From Lacticaseibacillus chiayiensis (GTDB lineage: Bacteria; Bacillota; Bacilli; Lactobacillales; Lactobacillaceae), in NCBI RefSeq assembly GCF_004123795.1, contig NZ_MSSM01000032.1:1-42434 (forward strand): a stretch of DNA of 42,434 nt, given 5' to 3'. Made by a program: the position numbers and the translations under genes. Below are positions 32,212-40,693 of this stretch, piece by piece; the stretch's first letter is position 1, and the number at the start of each line of letters is the position of its first letter. The notes beneath the pieces were generated by a model. That model saw only the letters and a program-made list of their open reading frames with translations. It was not told where the DNA came from and made no database searches.

Positions 32212-32335
32212 TATCAAAAAAACATCAGCTAGGCGAATTTCAACTGGCTCGACCAATTTTAGGATTGATACAGATTTATGGAAAATATGCTACAGAATAT
32301 TTTTGTTTCATCAGTGTTTTTCAAGAAAATTAGGC

Positions 32336-32363
32336 TTGAAAAGGAACACAAAAAGCGTATTAT
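32336..32363 (+). promoter_or_regulatory. Promoter of alsS
   Basis: TTGAAA (32336-32341) and TATTAT (32358-32363) are spaced by 16 bases and lie 30 bases before the alsS ATG. Confidence 0.65.
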
Positions 32364-32393
32364 GAAACACATCAATAATGAGGAAGTGGCGAA

Positions 32394-34070
32394 ATGGCAG
32401 AAGAGAAGCGCTATGGCGCAGATTTAATTGTCGAAAGTCTGGCAAATCATGGGATTGATTATGTTTTCGGTATCCCTGGCGCTAAAATCGACCGGGTTTT
32501 TGAAACATTGGAACATCCTAAATCACAAAAGAGTCCGCAATTAATCGTGGCGCGGCATGAACAGAACGCTGCCTTTATGGCTGCCGGGATTGGGCGTTTG
32601 ACTGGCAAACCCGGCGTTGTATTGACAACCTCTGGACCTGGTGCATCAAACTTGGCAACCGGCTTGGTGACGGCAACCGCTGAAGGCGACCCGGTTTTGG
32701 CTTTGTCTGGTCAAGTCAAGCGGGCAGATCTGTTGCGTAGTTCCCATCAAAGCATGCGCAATGCCGATCTTTTTGCACCGATTACCAAGTATGCCGCTGA
32801 AGTGCAGGATCCCGACAATGTCAGCGAAATCATTGCAAATGCCTATCAAGCCGCAGAATCTGGCAAGCAGGGTGCAAGTTTCGTGTCGATTCCTCAAGAC
32901 GTCACCGATTCACCGGTGAATTCGGAACCGATTAAGCCGTTGGTGGCACCGAAGTTAGGGCCGGCGAGTCCCAGTGATATGACTTACCTGGCACATGCTA
33001 TTAAAGAGGCGTCGCTGCCAGTCTTGTTGTTGGGGATGCGTGCGTCTTCCAGCGATGTGACGGCAGAAATTCGCGAATTGCTGTCAGTCACCGAGTTGCC
33101 AGTGGTTGAAACTTTCCAAGGTGCAGGCATCATCTCTCACCGACAAATTGACAATTTCTTTGGGCGGGTGGGTCTGTTCCGCAATCAGCCAGGCGACATG
33201 TTGCTGCAGCACAGTGACCTAGTCATTGCGATAGGCTATGATCCGGTTGAATACGAACCACGTAACTGGAATGCGGATGGTAAGTCACGCATCATCGTGA
33301 TTGACGATGTGCCAGCGGAAATCGATCACAACTTCCAACCGGAAACCGAGCTGATCGGTGATATTTCCCAGACACTCGATATTTTGGTGCCTTTATTGCG
33401 TGGGTACCAAGTGGCTCCTGAAAGCAAGAAATACCTCACGGAACTGCAGGGAAAACTGCAGGAAAGTGACGTTCCGCCAGCGCTGGCTGATCAAAAAGTA
33501 CTACATCCACTCAGTATCGTGGCGGCTTTACAAAAACGCGTGACAGATGACATGACAGTTGCTGTGGACGTTGGCAGTCACTATATCTGGATGGCCCGCC
33601 ATTTTCGGAGTTACGAGCCGCGGCATTTGCTGTTTTCCAACGGGATGCAGACGCTAGGAGTTGCCTTACCTTGGGCGATTGCGGCTACTTTGGTACGCCC
33701 GGGCAAAAAGGCAGTTTCAGTGTCAGGTGACGGTGGTTTTCTTTTCTCTGGCCAAGAGCTAGAAACAGCAGTCCGTTTGAAGGCTGATTTGGTTCACATT
33801 ATTTGGAACGATGGTCACTATGATATGGTAAAATTCCAGGAAGAGATGAAATATGGTCAGGCTGCAGGTGTCGACTTTGGCCCAGTAGATTTTGTGAAGT
33901 ATGCGGAGGCTTTTGGTGCCAAAGGTCTGCGGGTTAATAAGCCGAGCGAACTTGGCAAAGTGTTAGATGAAGCGTTCGCGACTAAAGGGCCAGTGCTGGT
34001 TGACATTCCGGTCGATTATTCCGACAATGCGGAACTTGGCGCCGCCATGCTTCCTGACCAGATTTATTAA
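32394..34070 (+). CDS. alsS: Catabolic alpha-acetolactate synthase
   Basis: The 558-residue thiamine-diphosphate enzyme has the catalytic Glu segment [20 protein letters not shown] (about 48-67). The central domain carries [12 protein letters not shown], and the ThDP-Mg motif [18 protein letters not shown] with NDGHYDM lies at about 444-473. It condenses two pyruvates to acetolactate. Length, the [12 protein letters not shown] segment and pairing with alsD indicate the catabolic (AlsS) rather than IlvB type. GAGGAAGTGGCGAA precedes the ATG. It would drain pyruvate formed from citrate into acetoin and limit acidification. Confidence 0.95.
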   Translation: MAEEKRYGADLIVESLANHGIDYVFGIPGAKIDRVFETLEHPKSQKSPQLIVARHEQNAAFMAAGIGRLTGKPGVVLTTSGPGASNLATGLVTATAEGDPVLALSGQVKRADLLRSSHQSMRNADLFAPITKYAAEVQDPDNVSEIIANAYQAAESGKQGASFVSIPQDVTDSPVNSEPIKPLVAPKLGPASPSDMTYLAHAIKEASLPVLLLGMRASSSDVTAEIRELLSVTELPVVETFQGAGIISHRQIDNFFGRVGLFRNQPGDMLLQHSDLVIAIGYDPVEYEPRNWNADGKSRIIVIDDVPAEIDHNFQPETELIGDISQTLDILVPLLRGYQVAPESKKYLTELQGKLQESDVPPALADQKVLHPLSIVAALQKRVTDDMTVAVDVGSHYIWMARHFRSYEPRHLLFSNGMQTLGVALPWAIAATLVRPGKKAVSVSGDGGFLFSGQELETAVRLKADLVHIIWNDGHYDMVKFQEEMKYGQAAGVDFGPVDFVKYAEAFGAKGLRVNKPSELGKVLDEAFATKGPVLVDIPVDYSDNAELGAAMLPDQIY

Positions 34071-34137
34071 TCGTTGGTAGCAGGTTGGCTCAAAGCAGCA
34101 GCGCGCTTGAAGCCTGCGCAAAGGGAGGGTCTTCTTT

Positions 34138-34848
34138 TTGGAAACGAATCGATTGTATCAACATGGGACACTGGCAATGTTAGTGCCTGGTTTATTTGCC
34201 GGAACACAGACGATAGAAGCGTTGCTGCAACACGGTGACACTGGTATTGGGACGTTGACCGGACTTGATGGCGAGTTGATTATTCAAGCTGGCAAAGTTT
34301 ATCAGGTTAGCGCACAAGGAACCGTTCGTGAAGTTGCAGCGGATGAGAAGGTGCCGTTTGCTAATGTTCATTATCAAGACGATGTTTCGGCCGGAAAGCT
34401 TCAGGGGTTGGATCTAAATGGGTTTCAGAAAGCGGCCCTTGATCGGTTAAAAACCAGCAATCTTTTTGCGGCAGTTCGGGTCGAAGGCACCTTTACGCAA
34501 ATGCACACGCGCGCTGTGTTGCCGCAGCAACCACCTTATCCAACTTTGACGGAAACGGCTTCGGGTCAGAAAGAATTCCACGCTGAAAACATCAAAGGCA
34601 CCCTCATTGGTTACTTTTCGCCTGATCTTTATGCTGGAGCAGTGTCGCCTGGGTTCCATCTGCATTTTCTGTCCGCCGATCATCACATGGGTGGGCACAT
34701 TCTCGGGTTTGAACTCGACAGTGGCGAATTATTTTTACAAAAATTTAGTGACTTTCAGTTACACCTGCCAACTGATGATGAACCGTTCCTAAAGCAGCAC
34801 TTTGACACGGCTAGTCTAATCGATGACATCCGCAAAGCTGAAAATTGA
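34138..34848 (+). CDS. alsD: Alpha-acetolactate decarboxylase
   Basis: The 236-residue protein has the family metal-binding segment GFHLHFLSADHHMGGHILGF (about 181-200; His ligands in HLHF and GGH) and the earlier HTRAVLPQQPPYP. It converts acetolactate to acetoin. The start is a TTG at 34138 with GGGAGGG about 9-15 bases upstream; no better ATG exists upstream. It follows alsS by 67 bases that include an imperfect hairpin, but no terminator, so the two are co-transcribed. It ends before a weak hairpin (AACCGG/CCGGTT, 34854-34874). Confidence 0.94.
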   Translation: METNRLYQHGTLAMLVPGLFAGTQTIEALLQHGDTGIGTLTGLDGELIIQAGKVYQVSAQGTVREVAADEKVPFANVHYQDDVSAGKLQGLDLNGFQKAALDRLKTSNLFAAVRVEGTFTQMHTRAVLPQQPPYPTLTETASGQKEFHAENIKGTLIGYFSPDLYAGAVSPGFHLHFLSADHHMGGHILGFELDSGELFLQKFSDFQLHLPTDDEPFLKQHFDTASLIDDIRKAEN

Positions 34849-34853
34849 GTTAA

Positions 34854-34874
34854 AACCGGGTGAGAGCCGGTTGT
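34854..34874 (+). terminator. Weak terminator-like hairpin after alsD
   Basis: AACCGG-N7-CCGGTT is followed by GTTGTTGTT, not a continuous T-run. It may end the als operon inefficiently. Confidence 0.4.
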
Positions 34875-34914
34875 TGTTCATAACCAGACATGATAACGTT
34901 AACCATAATTAAGA

Positions 34915-35064
34915 TTAGAGGTCGCACCGATCATCAGTCGCAACGACAATGGCCTGAACGCCAGACGCGTGGTTGTCAAAGGGAAAGGTGCCGAAATACC
35001 GACTTAGTTCAGTAAGGCGGTGTTGGGCCAGTAGATAACATCTGCTGGACTGTCGCGACTATCG
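34915..35064 (+). ncRNA. Lysine riboswitch (L-box)
   Basis: The leader has L-box hallmarks in the right order. P1 pairs GGTCGC (34920-34925) with GCGACT (35055-35060). The core segment AAAGGGAAAGGTGCCGAAAT (34978-34997) and the closing GGACTGTCGCGACT are both present. The downstream gene is a LysP-type lysine permease, the classic target. Lysine binding would favour the terminator at 35113-35155. The call is by eye and would be decided by a covariance model. Confidence 0.88.
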
Positions 35065-35112
35065 CGGGGCGCTAACAAATCGGATCACGTTTATTCATGA
35101 CGAGAAGCAGAA

Positions 35113-35155
35113 TAGGCCGATGGGTTAGTTAATCACTAATCCATCGGCTTTTTTG
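35113..35155 (+). terminator. Riboswitch-controlled terminator of lysP
   Basis: GCCGATGG and CCATCGGC form the stem, with an inner TTAGT/ACTAA, and T6 follows. It is the expression platform of the lysine riboswitch: high lysine should allow it to form and shut lysP off. Confidence 0.85.
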
Positions 35156-35196
35156 AGCGTGAGCCGGCACGTTTAGGAGTTGGCGTGTAAGCGACC
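35154..35196 (-). repeat. Half copy of the palindromic element in the lysP leader
   Basis: Read on the plus strand, 43 bases starting TGAGCGTGAGCCGGCACG match the reverse complement of the right arm of copies A/B at about 33 of 43 positions. The half copy begins inside the terminator T-run. The second half is missing. Confidence 0.65.
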
Positions 35197-35246
35197 ATCA
35201 CAACCCAGCATTTAACAACTAACCCATTCAGCAAAGGAGTACATTT

Positions 35247-36707
35247 GTGGCACAGTCAGAAACGAATCAGGTAAAACGAGAACTCAAAACCAGGCATCTT
35301 TCAATGATTGCCCTTGGCGGCAGCATTGGCACCGGACTTTTTGTCGCTAGCGGTAGCGCGATCGCAACTGCCGGCCCGGGCGGAGCTATCGCAGCATATA
35401 TTGGTATCGGGGTAATGGTATTCTTTCTGATGACCAGTTTAGGTGAAATGGCCACTTATGTACCGGTATCTGGTTCCTTTTCAGAGTATGCTAGCCGGTT
35501 TGTTGATCCAGCGTTTGGTTTCGCCTTAGGTTGGAACTATTGGTTCAATTGGGCAATCACTGTCGCCGTTGATGTTTCGACAACAGCCATTGTCATGCAC
35601 TTTTGGCTGCCGGATGTACCGGGCTGGCTGTTTTCACTGGGCTTCTTGACGCTCATTTTTACGATTAATCTTATTTCTGTTAAGTCGTTCGGTGAAACCG
35701 AATATTGGCTGTCATTAATCAAAGTGATCACTGTGTTGGTCTTTTTGGTCGTCGGGGTGTTGACCATTCTGGGGATTATGGGCGGGCATAGACCCATCGG
35801 CTTTAAAAATTATACAATCGGGGCGGCGCCTTTTGTTGGTGGTTTACCGGCAACGTTGGCGGTTTTCGTGGTCGCCGGCTTTTCTTTTCAAGGCACCGAA
35901 CTAATCGGGATTACAGCCGGCGAAAGTGCCACGCCGGAAACTAGCATTCCCAAGGCGATTAAGCAAGTGTTTTGGCGGATCTTACTGTTTTACATTCTCT
36001 CTATTGCCGTCATTGCCGCCATCATTCCTTATACCAGTCCGAATTTATTAGGCGCCAGTGTCGATCAGGTAGCGATTTCGCCATTTACGCTGGTATTTGA
36101 TCGAATTGGCCTCGCCGGAGCAGCTAGTGTGATGAATGCCGTGATTCTGACATCAGTTTTATCGTCTGCCAATTCCGGCATGTATGCTTCAACTCGAATG
36201 TTATGGGCCATGGGCGGATCAGGATTTGCGCCGCGCGTTTTTCAAAAAACGAATACACGAGGCATTCCGATTGCAGCATTATTATTAACAACGATGGTCG
36301 GCGCTTTGACATTTTTAACCAGCATTATGGGGCCACATGTTTATCAACTGCTGGTTGCGGCATCCGGTCTGACCGGATTTCTGGCGTGGCTTGGAATTGC
36401 GGTGTCGCATTTTCGCTTCCGCCGTGCGTTTGTCAAGCAAGGACATGATATTCATGAGTTAAAATATCATGCAAAATGGTTCCCAGTTGGCCCGATTTTG
36501 GCGATTATTATGAGTTTGATTGTGATTGTGGGTCAGGATCTGCAGGCAGTGCAACATTTTGCTTGGGGGCGCCTGCTGATTTCCTACATGTCAATCCCGC
36601 TATTTATTGTTTTATTTGTCTGGTACAAGGTCAAGTATAAGACCAAACTGATTCCGCTTGAAAGCGTTGATCTTTCACCGCACCGCGAGCATCGAACGAA
36701 CCAGTAG
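35247..36707 (+). CDS. lysP: Lysine-specific permease, APC family
   Basis: The 486-residue protein has twelve hydrophobic segments and the amino-acid permease signature RELKTRHLSMIALGGSIGTG (about 12-31) and GFSFQGTELIGITAGES (about 211-227). By memory it is clearly close to E. coli LysP over its length (GFALGWNYWFNWA, QVFWRILLFY, VMNAVILTSVLSSANSGMYA). It imports lysine with protons. The lysine riboswitch in its leader independently supports this substrate. The start is the GTG at 35247 with AAAGGAG about 8-9 bases upstream. A hairpin follows at 36787-36828. Confidence 0.94.
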   Translation: MAQSETNQVKRELKTRHLSMIALGGSIGTGLFVASGSAIATAGPGGAIAAYIGIGVMVFFLMTSLGEMATYVPVSGSFSEYASRFVDPAFGFALGWNYWFNWAITVAVDVSTTAIVMHFWLPDVPGWLFSLGFLTLIFTINLISVKSFGETEYWLSLIKVITVLVFLVVGVLTILGIMGGHRPIGFKNYTIGAAPFVGGLPATLAVFVVAGFSFQGTELIGITAGESATPETSIPKAIKQVFWRILLFYILSIAVIAAIIPYTSPNLLGASVDQVAISPFTLVFDRIGLAGAASVMNAVILTSVLSSANSGMYASTRMLWAMGGSGFAPRVFQKTNTRGIPIAALLLTTMVGALTFLTSIMGPHVYQLLVAASGLTGFLAWLGIAVSHFRFRRAFVKQGHDIHELKYHAKWFPVGPILAIIMSLIVIVGQDLQAVQHFAWGRLLISYMSIPLFIVLFVWYKVKYKTKLIPLESVDLSPHREHRTNQ

Positions 36708-36786
36708 TTGCGAATAAGGATGAATCCGATCAGCTTTTTGAATACGGCGTTTTTCGTTAAAATTATGAGTACGTGCGAAATTAAAT

Positions 36787-36828
36787 CGGCTCTAAAACGC
36801 AGTAATTTGCGCTCTAGAGCCGAGTTTT
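36787..36828 (+). terminator. Terminator between lysP and the Mga-type gene
   Basis: CGGCTCTA pairs with TAGAGCCG, with an inner GC pairing, followed by AGTTTTG. The T-run is short; the stem is strong. Confidence 0.65.
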
Positions 36829-36856
36829 GATAGTTAACTGGCAAAAAGGTAGGAGA

Positions 36857-38386
36857 CTAAGCAGGTGGATCGGCGTGGTTGTCTGATAACGAGGCATCGG
36901 TTTTCTTTAAGTACAAACGGCGAATCAACAAATACAGTTGGAAGATGGCGTCATCGCTGTCTTCAGCTGTCCAACTAATAATGTGCCCATGAAAATCGGC
37001 AGGAGCAGCGGCTTTCATGGCCTGCTCATTATCGACGCTTGTAATGACAAGGTCGGCTGTTTTAAAAACGGATTGTTCCGGCAACAAGTGGACCATTGGT
37101 AAATCGGATAAAAAGTTGATGAGGTGGCGGTTCAGCAGATTATGATCAAGATAGGCCAATCTGACGCGAACGGTAGGCATCTCGGCAAAATAGCGCAGAT
37201 AAGGGGTCAACAAATAGTAAAGTGTCCGTAAAAATAGATGCTGCTGACCAAGAAAATGCCGATAAGCAGGTGTATCAGGCAGGGTGGCAATAAATTCTTC
37301 AAGCCGTTGATAAAGATTAGTCTTGGTATAATTCAATGCACGGGGATTGAAAAAGTCGACTAAATGCATAAAGTCGCCGCCCAGCATTTCATTGTTCAAT
37401 GCGATTCGGGTTAGATTGAGGATTAAGCCTTGTTCGTGCTGAAGATCAAAGACTGTGTGGTGACGAATATGATCACCTAAAAAGGCCAAAAGTCGTTTAA
37501 CAAAATCGGCAGCAATCGTCTTTTGGTTAAGAACGTAATGAATGAAGTTTTTATCGGCCAGCGTGTCAGGCAAGAAGGTAATCGTTCGATGTTGCTGAAA
37601 ATAAAAGAAGTCATTTTCGGCTTTCATAAATTGCTTATTGTATGCCGGAAACATTTCTCGCGTATAAACGGTATGTTGGAAAGGAGGATAATCGTTGAAA
37701 ATCCGGTCAAACGGTTCGTTACAGGTAATGAAATGGTTGCCGCTTATCCGCACCCGACAGATTGCCCAAAAGAGGATCTCTTCAAGGATATCGACCGGAT
37801 TGGTTTTAGCATTAGGCAAGGCCATGTATTCCTTGACAATCTGTTGCTCGTCCAAAACTTTAAATGGCCAGTCAACACCATGATAGCCAAGCCAGTAAAA
37901 GTCAAACAGAAACAACCTGATTCGGCTTTCTTTACCAATGAAGCATAGGTCGCTAAAGGACAACTTTATCTGGAACCGTTCGAGCAATGAACGCAAGGCA
38001 GCGGTTTTACGCACCAATGTCGAGCGACTGATGAAATGTGCGCGGCAAAATTGCTCGGTAGAAGGATGATTTGCCTGAACAATGTAGTCGACAAATTGAA
38101 ACGCAATCGCATGCTTTAGCAAATAAAGATGATAATCATCAACTGTCACGTCAATTTCCATTAGAAGGTTGATTTGTTTACGTTTAAGTTTTTCCGGGTG
38201 GGCAGTTAATTCAGTTAAATCGCGAAAGAGTTCCTGCAGGATGTTGTAACCTTGCTGATAGGAAAGGTCTAGGTGCCGACTGAGGGTATTAATGGTATAA
38301 GTTTGGACATTACTATCCTTGATAGCTGAAAACATTTGGTATTTTTGGAAATCAGCGCGGTCAAGAAAAGTCTGTTCGTAAAGCAT
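36857..38386 (-). CDS. Mga-family transcriptional regulator (paralogue 1)
   Basis: The 509-residue protein has an N-terminal Mga-type helix-turn-helix region (about 20-60, TYTINTLSRHLDLSYQQGYN), a second HTH (about 110-150, FCRAHFISRSTLVRKTAALR), PRD-like helical domains (about 150-400) and a C-terminal EIIB-like domain (about 415-500, with DLVITSVDN). This is the layout of Mga/AtxA virulence-type regulators, which sense phosphotransferase activity. The ATG at 38386 has GGGGGA about 8-11 bases upstream. It is divergent to a paralogue 244 bases away. No obvious target operon adjoins it. Confidence 0.85.
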   Translation of the reverse strand: MLYEQTFLDRADFQKYQMFSAIKDSNVQTYTINTLSRHLDLSYQQGYNILQELFRDLTELTAHPEKLKRKQINLLMEIDVTVDDYHLYLLKHAIAFQFVDYIVQANHPSTEQFCRAHFISRSTLVRKTAALRSLLERFQIKLSFSDLCFIGKESRIRLFLFDFYWLGYHGVDWPFKVLDEQQIVKEYMALPNAKTNPVDILEEILFWAICRVRISGNHFITCNEPFDRIFNDYPPFQHTVYTREMFPAYNKQFMKAENDFFYFQQHRTITFLPDTLADKNFIHYVLNQKTIAADFVKRLLAFLGDHIRHHTVFDLQHEQGLILNLTRIALNNEMLGGDFMHLVDFFNPRALNYTKTNLYQRLEEFIATLPDTPAYRHFLGQQHLFLRTLYYLLTPYLRYFAEMPTVRVRLAYLDHNLLNRHLINFLSDLPMVHLLPEQSVFKTADLVITSVDNEQAMKAAAPADFHGHIISWTAEDSDDAIFQLYLLIRRLYLKKTDASLSDNHADPPA

Positions 38387-38630
38387 CGTGATCCCCCAAT
38401 CTGAAGACAATTTGGTTCGCTTCAATGTCAATTATAACAAAAAATGACAAGTATGACGTTTTATTAGTGAACTATTGAACTTTAAACGTGCGTAAAACTA
38501 TCTTTTAGGATGATAAACTGCTATAAAAATGGTATAGACAAGCCTTACGCCGAGCTTGAAAACTGACGCGTTATGTTCGATGAAGTATAATCATGAAAAA
38601 TGGGGAAATTATCTGAAGTAGGGAGATTTT
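38387..38630. promoter_or_regulatory. Divergent promoter region of the Mga pair
   Basis: The AT-rich region contains TATAAT at 38586-38591, 40 bases before the plus-strand start. No strong -35 box is seen at standard spacing for it. No gene or terminator is visible. Both regulators could act here. Confidence 0.45.
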
Positions 38631-40208
38631 ATGAAAGACAATCATGATATTTTTTTGTCAATGTCTGACGCTGAGAAACTGGGATTGTTCCGCACGATTA
38701 TCGAAGTACGAGAAGCGCAGACACCAGTTACGGCGAAATTAGCAGCTTATCGTAACCATCGGAACTTGGTAAGTGAGGTTAATCTCAAACAGATAGCAGC
38801 GCTTACGAACCGCAATTATGGCAGCGTCTATAATACTTATAATGGCTTGATCAGTTCACTACAGGCTATGCTCGGCCGGCACCATAGTTCAGTGAAAACA
38901 TTATTTGCGGTGCCAGTTGACGAATTTCGCTATCATCTTGTTACTCAATCACATCCATACAAATTTTTAGATGCTGTCTTATATCAACGGTACGAGAACC
39001 TTGATGATTTTTTGAAAGCCAGTGATAGCTCTAAAGCCACGGTTTTGCGCCATTTAAAGGCGATTCGAGGTTATGCGCGGCAAAGCGGGGTGCAGTTCTC
39101 GTATGAAACACTATCATTTACTGGCCCGGAATTAAACATCCGGCTGTTTATGACAATTGATTATTGGTTGGCAACCAATGGCGTGGCGTGGCCTTTTGAA
39201 AATTTGTCACACCAGCAAGCAGGTCAGATTCTAGATGGCTTACTGGTCGTCTTTGATGGCGGTAAGGTCAACACCATCACGCGTGAGTTATTAATGTACT
39301 ATGTGGCGATTTCCCATCAGCGCATTTTAAACGGCCACATTTTGTTGCATGCCGCGCAATCAGAGGTGTTGCATTACCCGGTTCCCAATCTGTTCAGCGA
39401 CGCAGCCTCGCGATTGCTGGATAAATCAAAACGACTTCAGCATTTGACCACTCAGCAGCAACAGAGCGAAAGTGACGCGCTTTATTTTCTGTTTAATTTT
39501 GTACCGCTATATATTATTACGGATGAGCAAGTTGAAAAGCGGATGATTGAGCGCTACAACAACTACAATCCCGAAATTTATCAGTTGATCAGCGGATTTT
39601 TCGAGCGTTTTCCATACAGCTTCAAGCGTGATATTCACTTGCCTGATGATAATTACCGTTTGCTATTCGTCAATATGCTGAGTGTGACGGTGAGTGTGCT
39701 GGCGTTTAATAAGGATTTTACGACCAGTTTGTTAGCCGAGTTCAGTTCAAACATTCAGCAAACCAAGGATGATCCTGCTTTTTATCAACAGGTTAAGGTT
39801 ACACTTAACGAGGTGATTGGACGCAAGAAGCTGTCATCGTTTCAAAGTTGCCAGGAAGTTTTGACAGAGGCATTCTATCGCAGTTTGCATCAAATTGTGG
39901 TTCAATTTCAACCGCGCAAAAAGGTATTGGTTGCTCCGTTTATCGAACAAACAATGACCGGCTATATTGATTTACTGGCGTTTTTGCATGCTATTCCGTT
40001 TGTTGAGTTAGCGTCGTCTGATGTTAATCTCAAGGATGTTGATCTGGTCATCACGACTTCGGTAGGGCTCATTAAAGACAATGTTGGTAAAACGCAGATT
40101 TTCCCGTGGCACATTAATGTCACCAATGACCACTACGGCCAGCTTTATAGTTTGTTACGTGAACTTTGGGATGAAAAGATGCTCAAAGAAGCGCGTTTTA
40201 TTTACTAG
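38631..40208 (+). CDS. Mga-family transcriptional regulator (paralogue 2)
   Basis: The 525-residue protein parallels the previous one domain by domain. It has an N-terminal HTH (about 52-75, VNLKQIAALTNRNYGSVYNT), a second HTH (about 130-155, LDDFLKASDSSKATVLRHLK), the shared segment LSFTGPELNIRLFMTIDYWL (about 162-181), and a C-terminal EIIB-like part (DVNLKDVDLVITTSVG). Shared phrases such as GVAWPF/GVDWPF show common descent. GTAGGGAG precedes the ATG by about 5-10 bases. Targets are unknown. Confidence 0.85.
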   Translation: MKDNHDIFLSMSDAEKLGLFRTIIEVREAQTPVTAKLAAYRNHRNLVSEVNLKQIAALTNRNYGSVYNTYNGLISSLQAMLGRHHSSVKTLFAVPVDEFRYHLVTQSHPYKFLDAVLYQRYENLDDFLKASDSSKATVLRHLKAIRGYARQSGVQFSYETLSFTGPELNIRLFMTIDYWLATNGVAWPFENLSHQQAGQILDGLLVVFDGGKVNTITRELLMYYVAISHQRILNGHILLHAAQSEVLHYPVPNLFSDAASRLLDKSKRLQHLTTQQQQSESDALYFLFNFVPLYIITDEQVEKRMIERYNNYNPEIYQLISGFFERFPYSFKRDIHLPDDNYRLLFVNMLSVTVSVLAFNKDFTTSLLAEFSSNIQQTKDDPAFYQQVKVTLNEVIGRKKLSSFQSCQEVLTEAFYRSLHQIVVQFQPRKKVLVAPFIEQTMTGYIDLLAFLHAIPFVELASSDVNLKDVDLVITTSVGLIKDNVGKTQIFPWHINVTNDHYGQLYSLLRELWDEKMLKEARFIY

Positions 40209-40320
40209 AAGCCAACAGTAATCTGCGCAAATAGTTAGATCGCGGGTATATTTGGCATAAAAATGCAAAAGTATTCTTGTATTCCTCGTCAAGATGCGGT
40301 ATTTTGTCAATGTATAGTAA
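40209..40320. other. Upstream part of the serS leader
   Basis: AT-rich sequence with possible promoter boxes (TTGTAT near 40279, TATTTT near 40302), no gene and no terminator for the Mga gene. It ends where the T-box leader begins. Confidence 0.4.
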
Positions 40321-40324
40321 ACAC

Positions 40325-40527
40325 GTCTGAAGCGCCTAAGTGGATGTTTTAGAGAGTCAGCGGTTGGTGCAAGTTGACAACCATCCTTATTCCAGCGCAT
40401 GAGTGGGTAGTGACGAGCTGCACGGAAGCCGACCGTTATCGGTTAAGAGGGTGGCGTTATATGCCAAACTTGGGTGGTACCGCGGAAAGAAGCCTTTCGT
40501 CCCATTGGAGATGAAGGGCTTTTTTTG
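40325..40527 (+). ncRNA. T-box leader of serS with terminator
   Basis: The T-box sequence TGGGTGGTACCGCG (40471-40484) precedes a terminator formed by AGCC and GGGCT with a T7 run (about 40490-40527). Stem I shows the AGAGAG and GGTTGGTG motifs near 40352-40370. Uncharged tRNA binding would stabilise the antiterminator. Two TCC triplets (40384-40386 and 40391-40393) lie in the 3' side of stem I and could be the serine specifier; which one cannot be fixed without folding. Confidence 0.88.
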
Positions 40528-40528
40528 T

Positions 40529-40643
40529 TGAACGTGAACCAGCCCGGGTAAAAACGGAGTCTAAGCCACCTTGATCGTGATGGCGGTCTTTGCCGTTGCG
40601 ACGTAGCTCCTTACGCGCAGGCTCTGCGCCGGCAGACGCGGTA
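40529..40643 (-). repeat. Diverged full-length palindromic element between T-box and serS
   Basis: On the plus strand it begins TGAACGTGAACCAGCCCGGG and ends near CTGCGCCGGCAGACGCGGTA. Both ends and the centre (CGTGATGGC...GTTGCGAC) align with the reverse complement of copies A/B, with scattered substitutions and small gaps. It starts directly after the T-box terminator T-run. Confidence 0.75.
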
Positions 40644-40693
40644 AGGCAAACTTTGACGTGTCGGATTCACCAAAACAATGAGGGAGGGAAAGT

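Noticed and set aside
40155-40400. Minus-strand frame of 81 residues in the serS leader
   Set aside because: It is antisense to the T-box leader and has no ribosome binding site.
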